From Anaerococcus senegalensis JC48 (GTDB taxonomy: Bacteria > Bacillota > Clostridia > Tissierellales > Peptoniphilaceae), in contig NZ_HE578908.1 of assembly GCF_000321005.1 (NCBI RefSeq), positions 108,439 to 172,438 on the forward strand: a stretch of DNA of 64,000 bases, in the 5' to 3' direction. Below the pieces are notes generated by a model. The model was not told the DNA's origin and made no database searches. It saw only the letters and a program-made list of their open reading frames with translations. Made by a program: the position numbers and the translations under genes. Shown piece after piece: positions 1 through 6,881 of the stretch (position 1 is the first letter of the stretch; every line of letters starts with the position of its first letter).

Positions 1-35
1 ACTTTTTTGGCTTCTGCTTTAAATTCTCTTTTCAT
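1..35 (-). CDS. 5' end of an unidentified gene cut by the window edge
   Basis: Only the first eleven complete codons lie in the window, reading MKREFKAEAKK. A strong Shine-Dalgarno sequence (AAGGAGG) sits four bases before the ATG, so the start is credible. The peptide is too short and too ordinary (basic, charged) to assign to a family. It is transcribed in the same direction as the small membrane protein gene upstream, 61 bases away, and could share its transcript. Confidence 0.45.
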   Translation of the reverse strand, partial: MKREFKAEAKK

Positions 36-96
36 AAATCCTCCTTAGCACTTCAAGTCTTTGACTGCTAATATTATACTTAATTCGAAGCTTATT

Positions 97-429
97 TCAA
101 TTACTTGACTCTTTTACAAGACTAAAAATTTTCGCTTGAATCTTTATTTGCTCTTTATTTATTTTTTCAATTTCTTCCTTTTGTTTTTTAGAAGTAAAAA
201 TTATTTGAAAAATATTTGAAAGAACAAAAACACCAACAAAAATCATAATTTTAGATTCGTCTTTTAAATTTATATATTTACTTATAAGTAAAAAAATAAA
301 AGATAAGACTAAAGATTTTAGGAAAAATTTAAAAAATGAATTTTTATTTTTAATTTTATTCAAATCCTGGTCCAATTCTTCTAGTTTTTTCCTTAAAGTC
401 ATTATTTTTTCTAAATTTTTTTCATTCAT
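97..429 (-). CDS. small two-helix membrane protein, unknown function
   Basis: This 110-residue protein has a charged N-terminal segment with coiled-coil character (about residues 5-29). Two hydrophobic helices follow (about 32-53 and 60-79), then a second charged, Lys/Glu/Ile-rich helix to the C-terminus. Both ends would face the same side of the membrane. I recognise no family motif. A purine-rich GGTGG precedes the ATG. The gene is divergent from the DUF1858 gene and is followed by the gene that starts at base 35, so a two-gene unit is possible. The absence of stops and the clear hydrophobic pattern make it a likely real gene, but no function can be proposed. Confidence 0.6.
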   Translation of the reverse strand: MNEKNLEKIMTLRKKLEELDQDLNKIKNKNSFFKFFLKSLVLSFIFLLISKYINLKDESKIMIFVGVFVLSNIFQIIFTSKKQKEEIEKINKEQIKIQAKIFSLVKESSN

Positions 430-526
430 ATTATCACCACCTTAATTGTACCCTAATTCCTAGTAATTTACTTTGATTTTTAATATCTATTATAGTAAAA
501 TAGTTCTTAGACATAAGGAGGATTTT

Positions 527-742
527 ATGGCTTTAGAAGAAAGAAAAAAAGAAAAAGTTGAAATTACACATGATATGTTAATCGGTGATATAATTCAAGC
601 AAAACCAGAATCAATTAATACTTTCCTTTCAATCGGAATGGGCTGTATAGCTTGTCCTTCATCATTATATGAAACACTTGATGAAGCTTGCATGGTTCAT
701 GGAGTAGACCCAGATTTCTTGCTTGAACAATTAAATAAATAA
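527..742 (+). CDS. DUF1858 domain protein (CxxC redox-type small protein)
   Basis: This 71-residue protein starts at the ATG after a strong AAGGAGGA; a longer frame beginning at 473 lacks such a site. It has the DUF1858 pattern: a T-H-D-M-L-I-G-D-I-I start, a segment about the Ala/Val-free core, then GMGCIACPSS with Cys40 and Cys43 in a C-x-x-C pair, and a hydrophobic C-terminal helix. Members of this family occur next to or fused to hybrid-cluster and other redox proteins and are thought to form a redox-active disulfide or bind a metal; the precise role is not established. It stands alone here, closed by a strong bidirectional terminator shared with the convergent symporter gene. Confidence 0.85.
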   Translation: MALEERKKEKVEITHDMLIGDIIQAKPESINTFLSIGMGCIACPSSLYETLDEACMVHGVDPDFLLEQLNK

Positions 743-744
743 TT

Positions 745-786
745 GAAAAAGACTTTTGCAAATACTTTTGCAAAAGTCTTTTTTTA
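745..786. terminator. bidirectional terminator between DUF1858 gene and alsT
   Basis: A perfect 14-bp inverted repeat (749-762 with 767-780) with a four-base loop is flanked by an A-run on the left and a T-run on the right. It can therefore stop transcripts coming from both convergent genes. Confidence 0.9.
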
Positions 787-2193
787 TTTTTCAAAATATT
801 TTTCCCATTTATTATCATAAGTCCAAGTATAATTTCCTCTTTTTTTAGAATCCTTATACTTATCAAAATCTTTTAGTATTTTTCTAAATGTTCCACTCAT
901 TATGATTAGGGCAATTATATTTGGAATTACCATTAGGGCATTTGCAGTATCAGCCACAGACCAAGCAAATTTTAAACCACCAATTGATCCTATATAACAA
1001 AAACCAATATAAGCATATTTAAATATTTCAGATATCTTTGTAGATCCTGTCAAATATTTTACACATCTTTGGCCGTAATAGCACCAAGAAACTGCTGTTG
1101 TAAAGGCAAATAAAATTAAGGCAAGAGAAACTATATATTTTCCAAATGGAAGTGTTTTTGAAAAAGATGCTGCTGTTAGGGCTGCTCCTTCAAGTCCCTT
1201 AATTTTATATAAATCACTAGTTATAATTACAAGAGCTGTCATTGTACAAATAATCATTGAAGAAATAAAAACTTCAATCGCTCCCCACATTCCTTGTCTA
1301 ATTGGATGATCTGTATGACTTGTTGCATGTGCCATTGGAGCAGTACCAAGTCCTGCTTCATTTGAAAAAATCCCTCTAGCAAGTCCCCATCTTATAGAAA
1401 GTAAAATTGCAGAACCAGTTGCCCCTCCTGCAATAGATTTTCCAGAAAAGGCACAAAAAATAATTTCTTTAAAAGCAGGTAGTAAACTTTCGATTTGTAA
1501 AATAAGAATTAAAAGACAGCCAACAATATAAAAAACTGACATTATTGGTACGATTTTTGACGCAAAAGCTCCAATTCTTTTTATACCACCAATAACAACC
1601 AAAATCATAAAAATTACAATCAAAATTCCACCTATATGAATATTTAATCCAGTCATTGCATTTAATGATTCAGAAATAGAATTTGATTGAACCAAAGCTC
1701 CCGTTCCAATAATTGCTATAAAAGCAAAAAATGAAAAAACTTTTGCCAAAAATTTTGATCCAGCTCCTTTTTCAATATAATACATGGGCCCACCAATATA
1801 TTTCCCATCATCATCCGAAACTCTTGTCGCAACCGCCATTGTAACCTCAACCATTTTTGTAGTCATGCAAACAAAACTTGCAATCCACATCCAAAAAATA
1901 GCACCAGGCCCACCAAAACCAATTGCTGTTGCAACTCCTACAATATTTCCAGCCCCAATAGTACCTGCTAGAGCCGTAGAAACTGCCTCAAAAGGAGAAA
2001 TTGAATTTTCATCCGATTTTGAATCCTTAACAAGTCTTCCAAAAGTATTTTTGAAAATATAGGAAAAATTCTTAAAGACCCAAAAATTTGACCTAAAAAC
2101 TAAAACAAGTCCCCCAAAAAGAAGAGCAACAATCATAGGATAGCCCCACAAAAAATCGCTCAGCTCACTATTTATTTTTATAATTTTATCCAT
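784..2193 (-). CDS. alsT: sodium:alanine (glycine) symporter, AGCS family
   Basis: This 469-residue integral membrane protein imports alanine and/or glycine with sodium. Family marks are visible: the GAGNIVGVATAIGFGGPGA segment near residues 97-115, the conserved NEAGLGTAPMAHA motif near 276-288, and about ten to eleven hydrophobic helices across the chain. The length is normal for the family. The ATG follows AGAAGGA, and a TATAAT (minus strand, 2236-2241) lies about 45 bases upstream, so it is probably transcribed alone and ends at the terminator shared with the DUF1858 gene. Substrate choice between alanine and glycine cannot be told from sequence. Confidence 0.93.
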   Translation of the reverse strand: MDKIIKINSELSDFLWGYPMIVALLFGGLVLVFRSNFWVFKNFSYIFKNTFGRLVKDSKSDENSISPFEAVSTALAGTIGAGNIVGVATAIGFGGPGAIFWMWIASFVCMTTKMVEVTMAVATRVSDDDGKYIGGPMYYIEKGAGSKFLAKVFSFFAFIAIIGTGALVQSNSISESLNAMTGLNIHIGGILIVIFMILVVIGGIKRIGAFASKIVPIMSVFYIVGCLLILILQIESLLPAFKEIIFCAFSGKSIAGGATGSAILLSIRWGLARGIFSNEAGLGTAPMAHATSHTDHPIRQGMWGAIEVFISSMIICTMTALVIITSDLYKIKGLEGAALTAASFSKTLPFGKYIVSLALILFAFTTAVSWCYYGQRCVKYLTGSTKISEIFKYAYIGFCYIGSIGGLKFAWSVADTANALMVIPNIIALIIMSGTFRKILKDFDKYKDSKKRGNYTWTYDNKWEKYFEK

Positions 2194-2317
2194 AGGAAAA
2201 TCCTTCTTTCTAATATATATACTTTTATTCTTATTATTATAAACTTTTTTTTGAAAAATAAAATAATAATTTATAACTTTTTTTATTAAAATAAATTTTA
2301 TGGCATAAAAAAATTAA

Positions 2318-2677
2318 GGATTTCTCCTTGATTCAGACTGTTGACAAAGTATACAAATCTTCATGCTAATAATATCATACGGAAAAATTGATTTGATTTC
2401 AAATTTAAAAATTCGTTAAAAAATCGCACTCTAAATTTTAAAGCTATGATTATTTGTTAAATAAATTAAATTCAATTAAATTTTATTTCTTCGTTTTACT
2501 CCGAGGGATAAATATTAAAATCGTGCCACTGGCACAATTTTAAGCTATTTATCTGTCCTCGCGTTAGCGAGTTTGCGATTTTAGAATTTTGAAATTTAGA
2601 AATCAACAATTTTTGGAGTCAGATATTCGTGCTTGAGGGTTTTGTCTACGCTATAAATCTTGGATTTCTCCTTGATT
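2318..2677. mobile_element. MITE-like palindromic element with 16-bp flanking direct repeats
   Basis: A 328-bp gene-free segment (2334-2661) is bracketed by two identical 16-bp copies of GGATTTCTCCTTGATT (2318-2333 and 2662-2677). Its two halves are imperfect inverted copies. GTTGACAAA near the left end (2340-2348) matches TTTGTCTAC near the right end (2641-2649) in inverse orientation. The stretch 2383-2431 matches 2569-2615 in inverse orientation with small gaps. The centre holds a strong hairpin (2502-2561). Read on the minus strand, the outer 16-mer plus the bases beyond 2318 rebuild a terminator directly after the trpP stop codon (AAGGA-GAAA-TCCTT then a T-run). The simplest reading is insertion into that terminator with target duplication. 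No open reading frame of note lies inside, so movement would need a transposase from elsewhere. Confidence 0.7.
2502..2561. repeat. central hairpin of the palindromic element (copy 0 of the repeat family)
   Basis: The hairpin reads, from outside in: CGAGG pairing with CCTCG, GATAAATA with TATTTATC, TTAAAAT with ATTTTAA, and GTGCC with GGCAC around an ACT loop. A two-base GC bulge (2544-2545) and a TGT bulge (2554-2556) lie on the 3' side. The flank before it (TTCTTCGTTTTACTCCG) is shared with the tandem repeats at 23073-23524, whose hairpins have different stem sequences but the same architecture. Confidence 0.8.
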
Positions 2678-3197
2678 ATGCTATGGTTCTTGCTACTTTT
2701 CTATTATACATATTCATTATCTTATAAAAAAATAATCCTACAAATATATTTATTCCAGCTGTTGATATAACTAAGCTAAGAAACATAAATCCTAATCCCA
2801 TACTTTCAGGAAGAGCTCCTGCTTGGTTCATCAAGGATAAAAATACAAATCCAGAAATTACTGTTCCTATAAAATATAAAAATCCTACTGAAAAATTATT
2901 TTCCATATTTATTTTTTCAAAAAATTTAACAGCCACATATACAAGTAAGGATGAAATAATTTTATCTACAAAATTTGGCAAAAATCCTCCAGGTGCGCTT
3001 GTTGTCATTCCTGCCAAAATCCCCCCAGCTATTCCTACTGCAAGGGCAGTTTTAAAATCCTTATTTAAAATTATAATTGTAAATATGCATACCAACATAA
3101 AATCAGGTTTTACCATCCCTACAAATCCTGGTATTAAATGAAGTATTGTTCCTATAGCAAGTAAAATTGCGGCTTCTGTTATTGATCTTGTTTTCAT
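2676..3197 (-). CDS. trpP: tryptophan transporter TrpP
   Basis: This 173-residue membrane protein matches the TrpP family of tryptophan importers of Firmicutes in length and layout. It opens with T-x-x-I-x-x-A-I-L-L-A-I-G, has the H-L-I-P-G-F-V-G-M-V-K-P-D segment near residues 20-32, and the A-G-M-T-T-S-A-P-G-G-F-L-P-N-F-V-D-K stretch near 62-79, with about five hydrophobic helices. Its ATG follows AGGAGAAA. The assignment is strengthened by the T-box directly upstream, whose specifier codon reads UGG (Trp). The gene is thus induced when uncharged tRNA-Trp accumulates. Its 3' end abuts the palindromic element, which appears to have split its terminator. Confidence 0.92.
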   Translation of the reverse strand: MKTRSITEAAILLAIGTILHLIPGFVGMVKPDFMLVCIFTIIILNKDFKTALAVGIAGGILAGMTTSAPGGFLPNFVDKIISSLLVYVAVKFFEKINMENNFSVGFLYFIGTVISGFVFLSLMNQAGALPESMGLGFMFLSLVISTAGINIFVGLFFYKIMNMYNRKVARTIA

Positions 3198-3225
3198 TAT
3201 TTTTCTCCTAAATTTTTAAATTTTT

Positions 3226-3532
3226 CCAATAAAAAAACCACCTGCTCCATGAAGGAGCAAATGGTTAAATTCGCGGTGCCATCCTTTTTATGTAAAATAA
3301 ATTTTAATAAATAATACACATCTTTATTCTGATACTAATTTAAAATAATTTCATATCATATCCCTATAACGTGGGAAGACGGCTTAGACTACTATTTTCA
3401 CCCGAGCACTCTCAGATCCATTCAGTTTTAGATCTTTGCTTATTTCCACCACACATAAGCTCTCTATAAAAGATTTGTAAAACTTACTTACCTCTGATCA
3501 AAGTTTTCTTTTTATTTTTTAACTTATAAGTT
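3226..3532 (-). promoter_or_regulatory. T-box riboswitch, tryptophan-specific, controlling trpP
   Basis: On the minus strand the leader shows the T-box hallmark GGATGGCACCGCGAA (3270-3284), followed by a terminator with a 12-bp stem containing two G-U pairs (3237-3248 with 3254-3265) and a T-run. Stem I features are visible: an AGAGAGC segment, and a specifier loop of the form GAA-TGG-A, with the TGG codon at 3418-3420. TGG specifies tryptophan and agrees with the TrpP product downstream. Uncharged tRNA-Trp should pair at the specifier and at the T-box bulge (GGCACC side), favouring the antiterminator and allowing trpP transcription. Confidence 0.95.
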
Positions 3533-3538
3533 ATTTTG

Positions 3539-3567
3539 ATTATATAGTTAATTTGTATTTTTGTCAA
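3539..3567 (-). promoter_or_regulatory. promoter of the T-box/trpP transcript inside the pheA 3' end
   Basis: A perfect consensus promoter is present on the minus strand: TTGACA at 3562-3567, a 17-bp spacer, and TATAAT at 3539-3544. The -35 box overlaps the last codons of pheA and the -10 box overlaps the region just after its stop. trpP is therefore independently transcribed even though it follows the aro operon. Confidence 0.9.
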
Positions 3568-4558
3568 CTATCTTGCTAAAGTCTATGTAGGAGCCTATAA
3601 ATTCAAAATCTCTAGCATTTTCCTTTAAAAAATCTAATAATATTTTTATTTTTTTCTCTTTAATAGATCCTTCAAAATCAAAATAAAAAATAAATTCAAA
3701 GTCAGAACCTGGAATTGGAGATGATTCTAATTTTGTCATATTTACATCCAATATTTTAAATTTTTCCACAATATTATACAAAGACCCCGGCCTATCAAGA
3801 GCCTTTAATCTTACAGAAATTTTATCTGCTTTTTCATATATTTTTAAGTCTTTGCCTACAATTATAAATCTGGTGTAATTATTTGAAACATTTTGTATGT
3901 TTTCATCAAGAATATTTAGGCCATAAATATTTGCACAAAATTTTGATCCTATTGCTGCAATATTTTTATCATTTTTTTCTTTAACAAATTTTGCGCTAAG
4001 GGCCGTATTATAATATTCATTTTGGATAAATCCATGCTCAATTATATATTTTCTACATTGACCCAAAGCTTGAGGATGAGAATAAACTTCTTTAATGTCA
4101 GAAATTTTTGAAAAAGAATTTCCTAGTAAATAATGATTAATATTGAGTTTATAACTTCCCAAAATATAAAAATTTCTATCAAGCATCAAATTATAAACTT
4201 CTTTTACTGATCCATAGGAAGAATTTTCTAAGGGAAGAATTCCAAATTCACAAGTATTTTCATCAATAGCATCCAAAATTTGGTCAAATCTTTTAAAGTA
4301 TTTTATATCACCTTTTGGAAAAATAATATGACCTACTTGGTCAGCATAAGATCCTTTTGCTCCACCTAGACCGACTTTTGCATTTTTGGGAAAATTTTCT
4401 CTTATAATTTTTTTCTCCAGAAATTTCGAAAAATTTCCATCATATTTTTTTGATAAAAATCTACTATATTTTTCTTTTAAATATCTATCAAGATTTTTTA
4501 AATCTTCAAGTTCTATTTTCTCATTTTTTAAATTTTTAAGTAAATAATCTTTATTCAT
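3548..4558 (-). CDS. pheA: prephenate dehydratase with C-terminal ACT domain
   Basis: The enzyme converts prephenate to phenylpyruvate, the committed step to phenylalanine. Of 336 residues, roughly 60-240 form the dehydratase domain (GLGGAKGSYADQ start, LPLENSSYGSV, and NYTRF with the catalytic Thr). About 245-325 form an ACT domain (DRPGSLYNIVEKF, then ESSP), which normally binds phenylalanine for feedback inhibition. The first 55 residues are a charged helical extension. I do not see the conserved Arg/Lys/Glu pattern of an AroQ chorismate mutase, so fusion to a working mutase is unlikely. The start overlaps the aroC stop by eight bases, indicating translational coupling. Expression is probably set by the Phe leader ahead of the operon. 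Confidence 0.92.
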   Translation of the reverse strand: MNKDYLLKNLKNEKIELEDLKNLDRYLKEKYSRFLSKKYDGNFSKFLEKKIIRENFPKNAKVGLGGAKGSYADQVGHIIFPKGDIKYFKRFDQILDAIDENTCEFGILPLENSSYGSVKEVYNLMLDRNFYILGSYKLNINHYLLGNSFSKISDIKEVYSHPQALGQCRKYIIEHGFIQNEYYNTALSAKFVKEKNDKNIAAIGSKFCANIYGLNILDENIQNVSNNYTRFIIVGKDLKIYEKADKISVRLKALDRPGSLYNIVEKFKILDVNMTKLESSPIPGSDFEFIFYFDFEGSIKEKKIKILLDFLKENARDFEFIGSYIDFSKIVDKNTN

Positions 4559-5627
4559 ATAAATAATCCAAAACTGTAAGGGCTAGAACAGATTCTCCAA
4601 TTGGAAGAGTCCTAAGAGCAAAACAAGGATCATGACGGCCTTCTATTATTAGATGTTTTTCTTTTTTATCCCTTATAGAAAATGATTTTTGACATAAAGA
4701 TATTGATGGTGTTGGTTTAAAAATCAAATCAAAAACTACAGGCATGCCATTTGTAATTCCTCCTACAATACCTCCTGCATTATTGGTTCTAGTTTTTACC
4801 TTACCATTTTCAAGCTCGAATTGGTCGTTGTGGGCTGATCCTCTCATACTTATAGAATTTAGGCCCTCGCCAAAAGAGATTGACCTAAGTCCAGGAATTC
4901 CAAAAGAAAGATAGGATATTTTTGCCTCAAATGAATCAAATATAGGTTCTCCCAATCCCTTTGGTATATTTTCTCCAAAAACTTGGCAGATTCCACCTAT
5001 AGAATCTCCTTTTTTTCTAACATCTTCCAATAATTTTCTTATTTCCGCTTCCTTTTTTTCTTCTAAAACAGGTATTTCTTTATAAGAAATTTTTTCTAAA
5101 TCCTTCATTGGAGGCTTTGCCAAATCAAGATTTATATCAGAAATTCCACCAATATTTTTAATTCTTGATGAAATTTTTATATTTTTTTCTTCTAAAATTT
5201 GTTTTGCAATTCCTCCAGCAAGACAAAATGGAACAGTGAGTCTTCCAGAAAATGGCCCTCCCCCATTCATATCCATATCTTTTCCGTATTTTATAAAACT
5301 TGTATAGTCTGCGTGAGATGGCCTTGGAATATCATTTATATTATCGTAATCATTAGATTTAAAATTTGTATTTTTTATAAGGGCTGTTATAGTTTTTGAA
5401 ATTATTTTATTTCCTCTTAGGCCAGAAATAAAATTCACCTTATCACTTTCTTTTCTTTTTGTGGTAAATTTTGATTTTCCCGGAGCTCTTCTTTGCATAA
5501 AGTCATCAAGTTTTTCCATATCAATTTCAAAACCAGGTTTTATATTATCAATTACCACTCCCATATATTCTTGGTGGCTTGATCCAAAAATAGTAACTTT
5601 TAAATTTTTTCCAAAGCTTTGACCCAT
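4551..5627 (-). CDS. aroC: chorismate synthase, divergent clostridial-type
   Basis: The enzyme removes phosphate from EPSP to give chorismate, using reduced FMN. The 358-residue chain has recognisable family segments: FGKNLKVTIFGSSH at the N-terminus, RRAPGKSKFTT near 47-56, RPSHADYTSFIKYG, GGGPFSGRLTVPFCLAGG, and NAGGIVGGITNGMPVVF near the C-terminus. Several usual residues differ: the FGESHG motif reads FGSSHQ (residues 14-19), and the T-T-G-T-P loop after the S-G-x-x-x-G motif reads I-I-S-K-T (about 75-79). His18 is kept. It lies between the DAHP synthase (one base away) and pheA (overlap of eight bases), so the role is well supported by context, though catalytic loss cannot be excluded. 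Confidence 0.9.
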   Translation of the reverse strand: MGQSFGKNLKVTIFGSSHQEYMGVVIDNIKPGFEIDMEKLDDFMQRRAPGKSKFTTKRKESDKVNFISGLRGNKIISKTITALIKNTNFKSNDYDNINDIPRPSHADYTSFIKYGKDMDMNGGGPFSGRLTVPFCLAGGIAKQILEEKNIKISSRIKNIGGISDINLDLAKPPMKDLEKISYKEIPVLEEKKEAEIRKLLEDVRKKGDSIGGICQVFGENIPKGLGEPIFDSFEAKISYLSFGIPGLRSISFGEGLNSISMRGSAHNDQFELENGKVKTRTNNAGGIVGGITNGMPVVFDLIFKPTPSISLCQKSFSIRDKKEKHLIIEGRHDPCFALRTLPIGESVLALTVLDYLYE

Positions 5628-5628
5628 T

Positions 5629-6639
5629 TTAGATTTCCTTTCTTAATTCATGGATTTTTTTACTTGCCTTTAAAATTTTGTCAAAATCATCTGGCACTAC
5701 GCATTGGGCACCATCTGAAAATGCTTTTGCAGGATTTTCGTGGACTTCAATCATAAGTCCATCAGCTCCAACAGCTGCTGCAGAAAGTGACAGATCTTTT
5801 ACATATCTTGAAATTCCAGCTGCGTGAGATGGATCAATAATTACAGGAAGGTGAGTTTTTTCGTGTAAGAAAGGAATAGCTGTAACATCTAAAGTATTTC
5901 TTGTTGCAGTTTCAAAAGTTCTAATTCCTCTTTCACAAAGTATAACTTTTGCATTTCCCCTACTCATAATATATTCAGCTGCCATCAATAATTCTTCATA
6001 AGTTGCAGCAAGACCTCTTTTTAATAAAATTGGTTTATCAGTTTCGCCCAAAGCTTTTAATAGATCAAAGTTTTGCATATTTCTTGCCCCAACTTGCAAA
6101 ATATCTATATCATCAAAATATTTTAATTGATTTATTTCCATAATTTCTGAAACAAGGGCAAGTCCTGTTTCTTTTTTTGCTTTTACAAGATAATCTATAG
6201 CTTTTTTTCCATAACCTTGGAAGGAATATGGGCTTGTTCTTGGTTTGAAAGCTCCTCCTCTTAAAATTGTAGCTCCAGATTTTTTTATTTTTTTGGCAAT
6301 AGAAATTACCTGTTCTTCACTTTCAACAGAACATGGACCTGCCATATAAACAAAAGACCCCCCTCCAATTTGTGTTCCATTTTCTAAAGTAATTATTGTA
6401 TCCTCTGGATGAAATTTTCTATTTGCTTTTTTGTATGGTTCTTGGATTCTTATTACATCATCAACAATCTTTTTTGATTTCATATCGTCTTTTGAAACTT
6501 TGGAAGTATCTCCCAATAGTCCTAAAATTGTTGTATTTGATCCAACAGCCATACTTACTTTAAGCCCCATTTTTTCAATTTCATTTATTAAAGCCTTAAT
6601 TTCAGCTTCTTTTGATCCATTTTTTAATTTTATAATCAT
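5629..6639 (-). CDS. aroF: DAHP synthase (3-deoxy-7-phosphoheptulonate synthase), AroF/Bsub-type with N-terminal regulatory domain
   Basis: The enzyme joins phosphoenolpyruvate and erythrose-4-phosphate, the first step of the aromatic pathway. The 336 residues consist of a ferredoxin-like N-terminal domain (about 1-75, MIIKLKNG... to IRIQEPYK), which in related enzymes carries Phe/Tyr feedback control. A TIM-barrel follows, with VYMAGPCSVESEEQ, GGAFKPRTSPYSFQG, LQVGARNMQNF, LLKRG and VIIDPSHAAG, which hold the metal and phosphate ligands. AAGGAG precedes the ATG. It is the first structural gene after the Phe-rich leader peptide and attenuator, and it is followed by aroC after one base. Pairing the first and last common-pathway steps with pheA suggests this operon serves mainly phenylalanine supply. 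Confidence 0.95.
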   Translation of the reverse strand: MIIKLKNGSKEAEIKALINEIEKMGLKVSMAVGSNTTILGLLGDTSKVSKDDMKSKKIVDDVIRIQEPYKKANRKFHPEDTIITLENGTQIGGGSFVYMAGPCSVESEEQVISIAKKIKKSGATILRGGAFKPRTSPYSFQGYGKKAIDYLVKAKKETGLALVSEIMEINQLKYFDDIDILQVGARNMQNFDLLKALGETDKPILLKRGLAATYEELLMAAEYIMSRGNAKVILCERGIRTFETATRNTLDVTAIPFLHEKTHLPVIIDPSHAAGISRYVKDLSLSAAAVGADGLMIEVHENPAKAFSDGAQCVVPDDFDKILKASKKIHELRKEI

Positions 6640-6673
6640 CTTTCAAAGCTCCTTCTTACATTCTTTTCCAATC

Positions 6674-6704
6674 AAAAAAGCTTCCTGGCTATTACCAAGA
6701 AGCT
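6674..6704 (-). terminator. attenuator terminator ahead of the aroF-aroC-pheA operon
   Basis: On the minus strand a 10-bp stem with one G-U pair (695-704 of the 6600s pairs with 6679-6688) and a six-base loop is followed by a run of T, 35 bases before the aroF start. GGCTATT within the leader ORF (plus-strand complement at 6748-6754) is perfectly complementary to AATAGCC spanning the terminator loop and descending arm (6687-6693). That pairing would prevent the terminator from forming. Confidence 0.85.
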
Positions 6705-6726
6705 AAAATTCAAAAACTTAAATAGT

Positions 6727-6819
6727 CTAAAAATTTTGCACATGATAAATAGCCCTACTTTTTTTTAAAGTAAAGTTAAAAAAGTAAAAGCTAAATTGTG
6801 CAAAATTTAAGTTTTTCAT
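6727..6819 (-). CDS. Phe-rich leader peptide of the aroF-aroC-pheA operon
   Basis: A 30-codon open reading frame lies between a good promoter and the attenuator. It has its own Shine-Dalgarno (AGGAG, seven bases before ATG). It contains seven Phe and two Tyr codons; the stretch from residue 9 to 16 reads F-S-F-Y-F-F-N-F. It ends with TAG 22 bases before the terminator stem. Codons 2-7 (AAAAACTTAAATTTTGCAC) can pair with GTGCAAAATTT and TTAAGTTTTT after the Phe cluster, and Arg-Ala-Ile codons (AGGGCTATT) can pair with the terminator loop. This is the classic design of ribosome-stalling attenuation: stalling at Phe codons when charged tRNA-Phe is scarce would free the antiterminator segment. 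Confidence 0.8.
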   Translation of the reverse strand: MKNLNFAQFSFYFFNFTLKKSRAIYHVQNF

Positions 6820-6850
6820 CTTTTTTCTCCTAATAGTTTAAATTTTTTAT

Positions 6851-6879
6851 ATTATAACACAAAAATTTTTCTCAGTAAA
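6851..6879 (-). promoter_or_regulatory. promoter of the Phe leader and aro operon
   Basis: On the minus strand TATAAT (6851-6856) is preceded by TG at the extended -10 position. A TTTACT -35 box lies at 6874-6879, 17 bp away. Transcription would begin a few bases before the leader peptide Shine-Dalgarno, giving a very short 5' end before the leader ORF. Confidence 0.8.
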
Positions 6880-6881
6880 TT

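Noticed and set aside
3548..3720. Chorismate mutase fused to prephenate dehydratase
   Set aside because: The N-terminal extension of the dehydratase is helical but lacks the conserved active-site pattern of AroQ mutases, so I did not call a bifunctional P-protein.
6640..6880. T-box ahead of the aroF operon
   Set aside because: No GGTGGNACCGCG motif or stem I features; the region is better explained by the Phe-rich leader peptide and attenuator.
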